A stretch of DNA of 9,386 bases from Clostridiaceae bacterium (GTDB lineage Bacteria; Bacillota; Clostridia; Saccharofermentanales; DTU023). Shown in pieces: positions 6,911 to 9,386 of this stretch (positions are counted from its first letter, which is position 1; each line of letters opens with the position of its first letter). A program made the translations under genes and the position numbers. The stretch is taken from positions 1 to 9,386 of the forward strand of contig JAAZJV010000244.1 of NCBI GenBank assembly GCA_012800135.1, in the 5' to 3' direction. The notes under the pieces are model-generated. The model was not told where the DNA came from and did no database searches. It was given only the letters and a program-made list of their open reading frames with translations.

Positions 6911-8440
6911 TCATGAAAGAGCGCTTAATATTTTTTCTAATAAACCGTCGTCAATGACGCTCTGGAGCGCCTCGATATCCGGTGACGGCGGTCTGTCCTC
7001 TGTAAGCGGCGTAACATGCTCGCGAATCAATCGATAAATGACTTCCGTTCCGTGCCCGAGTTGGCGGCGTTCCTGAAGATCAATCGCTTGAGCGGCACAC
7101 AACAGTTCAATAGCTATCACCCGTCGCGTATTATCGACGATCGTCGATGCCTTTCGCGCCGCGATCGCGCCCATACTGACGTGATCTTCCTTGCTGGCTG
7201 ATGAAGTGATGGAATCGACGCTCGCAGGATGGGCAAGAATCTTGTTTTCAGATACGAGCGATGCCGCGACGTATTGAGGAATCATTAAACCGGAACGAAC
7301 TCCGCCGCCGTGCACAAGAAAAGCAGGCAGTCCGTTCGATAAATGAGGATTGACAAGACGCTCAGTCCTGCGCTCACTGATATTGGCCAGTTCCGCTACG
7401 GCTATGCCGAGAAGGTCGAGCGCAAGAGCGAGAGGTTGCCCGTGAAAGTTGCCTCCGGAAATGACCTCGCCGGTCTCAGGAAAAACGAGGGGATTGTCGG
7501 TCACGGCATTCAATTCCCGATTTAAGATCTCGCGAACGTAGCACAACGCGTCAAGCGTGGCGCCGTGAACTTGAGGAACACAGCGAAGTGTATAGGCGTC
7601 CTGCACATCCTCTTCATTCGTATCAGCGTATTCAGAGCCTTGAAGCCATTGGAGCAGCGTTTTAGCAACGAGGATCTGCCCCTTCTGGGAGCGGAGCTCG
7701 TGAATGCGCGGGTCAAAGGCATTGCGAAATCCGCGAAGCGCTTCAAGAGAAAGCGCTGCTGCCGCGTTAGCCGCCTGAAGGCAGCGTTCCGCGTTCAAGA
7801 GCGCACGTATGCCAAGACTCAACATCATCGATGTGCCGTTAATCAGCGCAAGTCCGTCCTTGCCGGACAGCGTGACCGGTTGAAGTCCGCATTGTCGCAA
7901 CGCTTCCGCGCCACTCATGACGCGTCCGCCTACCTCCGCTTCCCCCTCCCCGATCAACACAAGCGCCATATGCGCAAGGTTGGCTAAATCGCCTGACGCG
8001 CCAAGCGAACCTTGGCAAGGTACGACAGGAATAATATCGTTGTTTAAAAGCGCCAACAGCTGATCGGCGACAACGGGATTGATGCCGGAATATCCGATGG
8101 CAAATGCATTCAATCGCAAAAGCATCATCGCGCGCACCACCCGACGCGGCAGCGGATCACCTGTCGCTGAAGCATGGCTCCTGATCAAGTTGACCTGAAG
8201 CTCTCTGTTCTGTGATTCCGAGATATGGACATGGCTTAACTCGCCAAAACCCGTCGAGATCCCATAGGTCGGCTTTGTGCTCGCCATGATATGACACACA
8301 AGCGCGTAAGACCTTTCCATTTTTGCGCGCGCTCTCTCATCGATCACACACGTCACCGCGTGTTCAATCGCGACACGTCGAACGTCCTCCGGCGTCAAAG
8401 AATGCCCGTCAAGCACTAAAGACTGATCGTGCTTATACAT
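6911..8440 (-). CDS. hutH: Histidine ammonia-lyase
   Basis: Removes ammonia from L-histidine to give trans-urocanate, the first step of histidine degradation, in the cytoplasm. The Ala-Ser-Gly that cyclises into the MIO cofactor is A148-S149-G150 in GSLGASGDLANLAH. The catalytic-base tyrosine is Y59 in PTYGISTGFG. The selectivity pair is S88-H89 (NLIRSHAS), the Ser-His type of histidine enzymes rather than the His-Leu or Phe-Leu of tyrosine and phenylalanine lyases. Further family blocks are YTLRCVPQVHGA, NPLVFPETGEVISGGNFHGQ and KEDHVSMGAIAARKA. Length is 509 aa, normal for HutH. I chose the ATG at 8440 because AAAGGAGG lies just upstream (GGAGG 8 bases away). A longer frame from TTG at 8473 would add 11 residues and has no comparable support. 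The first 8 bases overlap the end of recN. hutU and hutI are not in this window. Confidence 0.96.
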   Translation of the reverse strand: MYKHDQSLVLDGHSLTPEDVRRVAIEHAVTCVIDERARAKMERSYALVCHIMASTKPTYGISTGFGELSHVHISESQNRELQVNLIRSHASATGDPLPRRVVRAMMLLRLNAFAIGYSGINPVVADQLLALLNNDIIPVVPCQGSLGASGDLANLAHMALVLIGEGEAEVGGRVMSGAEALRQCGLQPVTLSGKDGLALINGTSMMLSLGIRALLNAERCLQAANAAAALSLEALRGFRNAFDPRIHELRSQKGQILVAKTLLQWLQGSEYADTNEEDVQDAYTLRCVPQVHGATLDALCYVREILNRELNAVTDNPLVFPETGEVISGGNFHGQPLALALDLLGIAVAELANISERRTERLVNPHLSNGLPAFLVHGGGVRSGLMIPQYVAASLVSENKILAHPASVDSITSSASKEDHVSMGAIAARKASTIVDNTRRVIAIELLCAAQAIDLQERRQLGHGTEVIYRLIREHVTPLTEDRPPSPDIEALQSVIDDGLLEKILSALS

Positions 8441-9386
8441 GTGGAATACCTCCTTTAACCATCTTCGAAGCAAGCGCCAGCGATGAAGGATCCTCCGGCC
8501 TGCCGGTCAAAAGGCGAGCGACCTCCGCTACGCGCTCCTCATGGTTTAATTGCCGAACGGTCATTACCGTTCGCCCCTCTTTTTCTTCTTTACCGACTAA
8601 AAAATGCGCGTCAGCCACGGCTGCAATCTGTGCGCTGTGGGTCACACAGAGCACTTGAGCATGACGGGAAATCGATGTCAATTTTTCCGCGATCATTGTG
8701 GTCGTTTTTCCGCTGATTCCCGTATCAATCTCATCAAAGATAATGGTCGACACGCGGTCGACAGCTGCGAGCACCGTTTTGATTGCCAAGAGCACACGCG
8801 ACGCTTCGCCGCCTGAAATAATAGACACAAGCGGCATCATCGGCTCACCGGGATTAGGGCATATCAAAAAGCGGACACGATGGGGTTTGTTGAGAAAACG
8901 CCCATCTTCCCGGTCTATCGATTCAACGGACACTTCAAAGACAGCATCGCTCATATTGAGATCGGAAAGCTCTTGATTAACAGCCCGAGATAGATGCTCC
9001 GCCGCGTGAACACGAGCATTGTAAAGCCGAAAATCAGCCTCTACAAGCGCCTGTGATAAATCTTGACGCTCTTCTGTTAATTGTCTAAGTTCAAGTTCCG
9101 TCGCGTCGATCTTCTCAATTTCTTCACGTGTTTGATTTGCGTAAGCAAGAACGCGATCAAGTCCCTGTCCGTATTTTTCTTGCAATCGTCGAAGAAATAT
9201 TAGGCGCTGATTGGCTTCTTCCAAAGCCTCGGGACGATCATCCAATTTCTCTTGCAAACGATCAAGCTCAAAAATGATCTCCCTTAACGATGTTTGAACC
9301 AGAGCGGCGCGTTCGGCCAGCTCCTTGAGGCGCGCGCTCTTGCGACCCGCGGATTCAAGCTCGGTGATCGCGCGCTTTAGATGTCC
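8433..9386 (-). CDS. recN: DNA repair protein RecN, C-terminal part (cut by window edge)
   Basis: SMC-like ATPase recruited to DNA double-strand breaks. The frame is open to the last base of the window, so 317 residues, a little over half of a usual RecN of about 550-570 aa, are present. The N-terminal Walker A and the gene start lie outside. The visible part begins with a coiled coil (Leu/Glu/Arg-rich, to about 8990). The C-terminal ATPase lobe follows: signature ISGGEASRVLLAIKTVLA (ISGGE at 8805-8819), Walker B TIIFDEIDTG (Asp-Glu codons 8730-8735) and the switch histidine in VLCVTHSAQIAAVAD. ISGGE replaces the common LSGGE, a mild change. The last codons, Lys-Gly-Gly, spell the hutH ribosome binding site, and the TAA stop (8433-8435) lies inside hutH. 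A TTG at 9255-9257 is an internal leucine codon, not a start. Confidence 0.95.
   Translation of the reverse strand, partial: GHLKRAITELESAGRKSARLKELAERAALVQTSLREIIFELDRLQEKLDDRPEALEEANQRLIFLRRLQEKYGQGLDRVLAYANQTREEIEKIDATELELRQLTEERQDLSQALVEADFRLYNARVHAAEHLSRAVNQELSDLNMSDAVFEVSVESIDREDGRFLNKPHRVRFLICPNPGEPMMPLVSIISGGEASRVLLAIKTVLAAVDRVSTIIFDEIDTGISGKTTTMIAEKLTSISRHAQVLCVTHSAQIAAVADAHFLVGKEEKEGRTVMTVRQLNHEERVAEVARLLTGRPEDPSSLALASKMVKGGIPHV
8449..8456 (-). promoter_or_regulatory. hutH Shine-Dalgarno embedded in recN
   Basis: AAAGGAGG, with GGAGG 8 bases before the hutH ATG, is formed by the Lys-Gly-Gly codons near the recN C-terminus. Ribosomes finishing recN stop 8 bases past the hutH ATG, an arrangement that fits translational coupling. 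Confidence 0.75.

Noticed and set aside
7565..7987. Plus-strand open frame of 140 codons
   Set aside because: Opposite-strand shadow of hutH. The Arg/Lys-rich product is what the complement of hutH codons would give.
8441..8473. Longer hutH start at TTG 8473
   Set aside because: It adds 11 residues not typical for HutH. The strong SD lies inside the extension and serves the ATG at 8440.
9255..9257. recN start at TTG 9257
   Set aside because: The frame continues without a stop to the window edge with coiled-coil residues typical of RecN, so the TTG is an internal Leu codon.
1..9386. CRISPR array, tRNA/rRNA gene, insertion sequence or phage-defence island
   Set aside because: No spaced direct repeats, no cloverleaf or rRNA sequence, no transposase or terminal repeats, and all seven genes belong to well-known housekeeping or catabolic families.

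Overview
The window looks like an ordinary chromosomal segment of a bacterium that is probably a member of the Bacillota (Firmicutes), perhaps a clostridial lineage. The grounds are strong GGAGG-type ribosome binding sites, frequent non-ATG starts (ftsK and perhaps rny), a membrane-anchored RNase Y, a single-chain FtsK/SpoIIIE translocase and a stand-alone cyclodeaminase of the FTCD/FchA family. All seven recognised genes lie on the minus strand. Base composition is near balance and I see no clear change along the window. No insertion sequence, phage gene, CRISPR array, tRNA or rRNA was seen.

In transcription order (right to left) the layout is as follows. (1) The 3' part of recN, a double-strand-break repair ATPase, runs off the right edge. 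It overlaps hutH (histidine ammonia-lyase) by 8 bases, and hutH is followed after 74 bases by a formiminotetrahydrofolate cyclodeaminase/methenyl-THF cyclohydrolase gene (fchA/ftcD type). (2) rny (RNase Y) has its own promoter directly behind the cyclodeaminase gene, a structured leader of about 100 bases, and a strong terminator region behind it. (3) After an AT-rich gap of about 240 bases come rnhA (RNase HI), a Nudix hydrolase of the ADP-ribose pyrophosphatase type, and ftsK/spoIIIE. These three are probably one operon, with a consensus -10 box 7 bases before the rnhA ATG.

Functionally the window mixes genome maintenance (recN, rnhA, ftsK), RNA decay (rny), nucleotide clean-up (Nudix) and the first and last enzymatic themes of histidine breakdown (ammonia release by HutH; formimino-group handling by the cyclodeaminase). 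hutU and hutI are not here. I do not see a new multi-gene system.

The observations worth checking are about gene expression. They are the missing standard start codon of rny (best SD sits before an ATA), the recN-hutH overlap in which recN codons form the hutH ribosome binding site, a possibly leaderless rnhA mRNA, a Nudix protein with an unusual N-terminal extension, and a 41-codon opposite-strand ORF running through the rny terminator.
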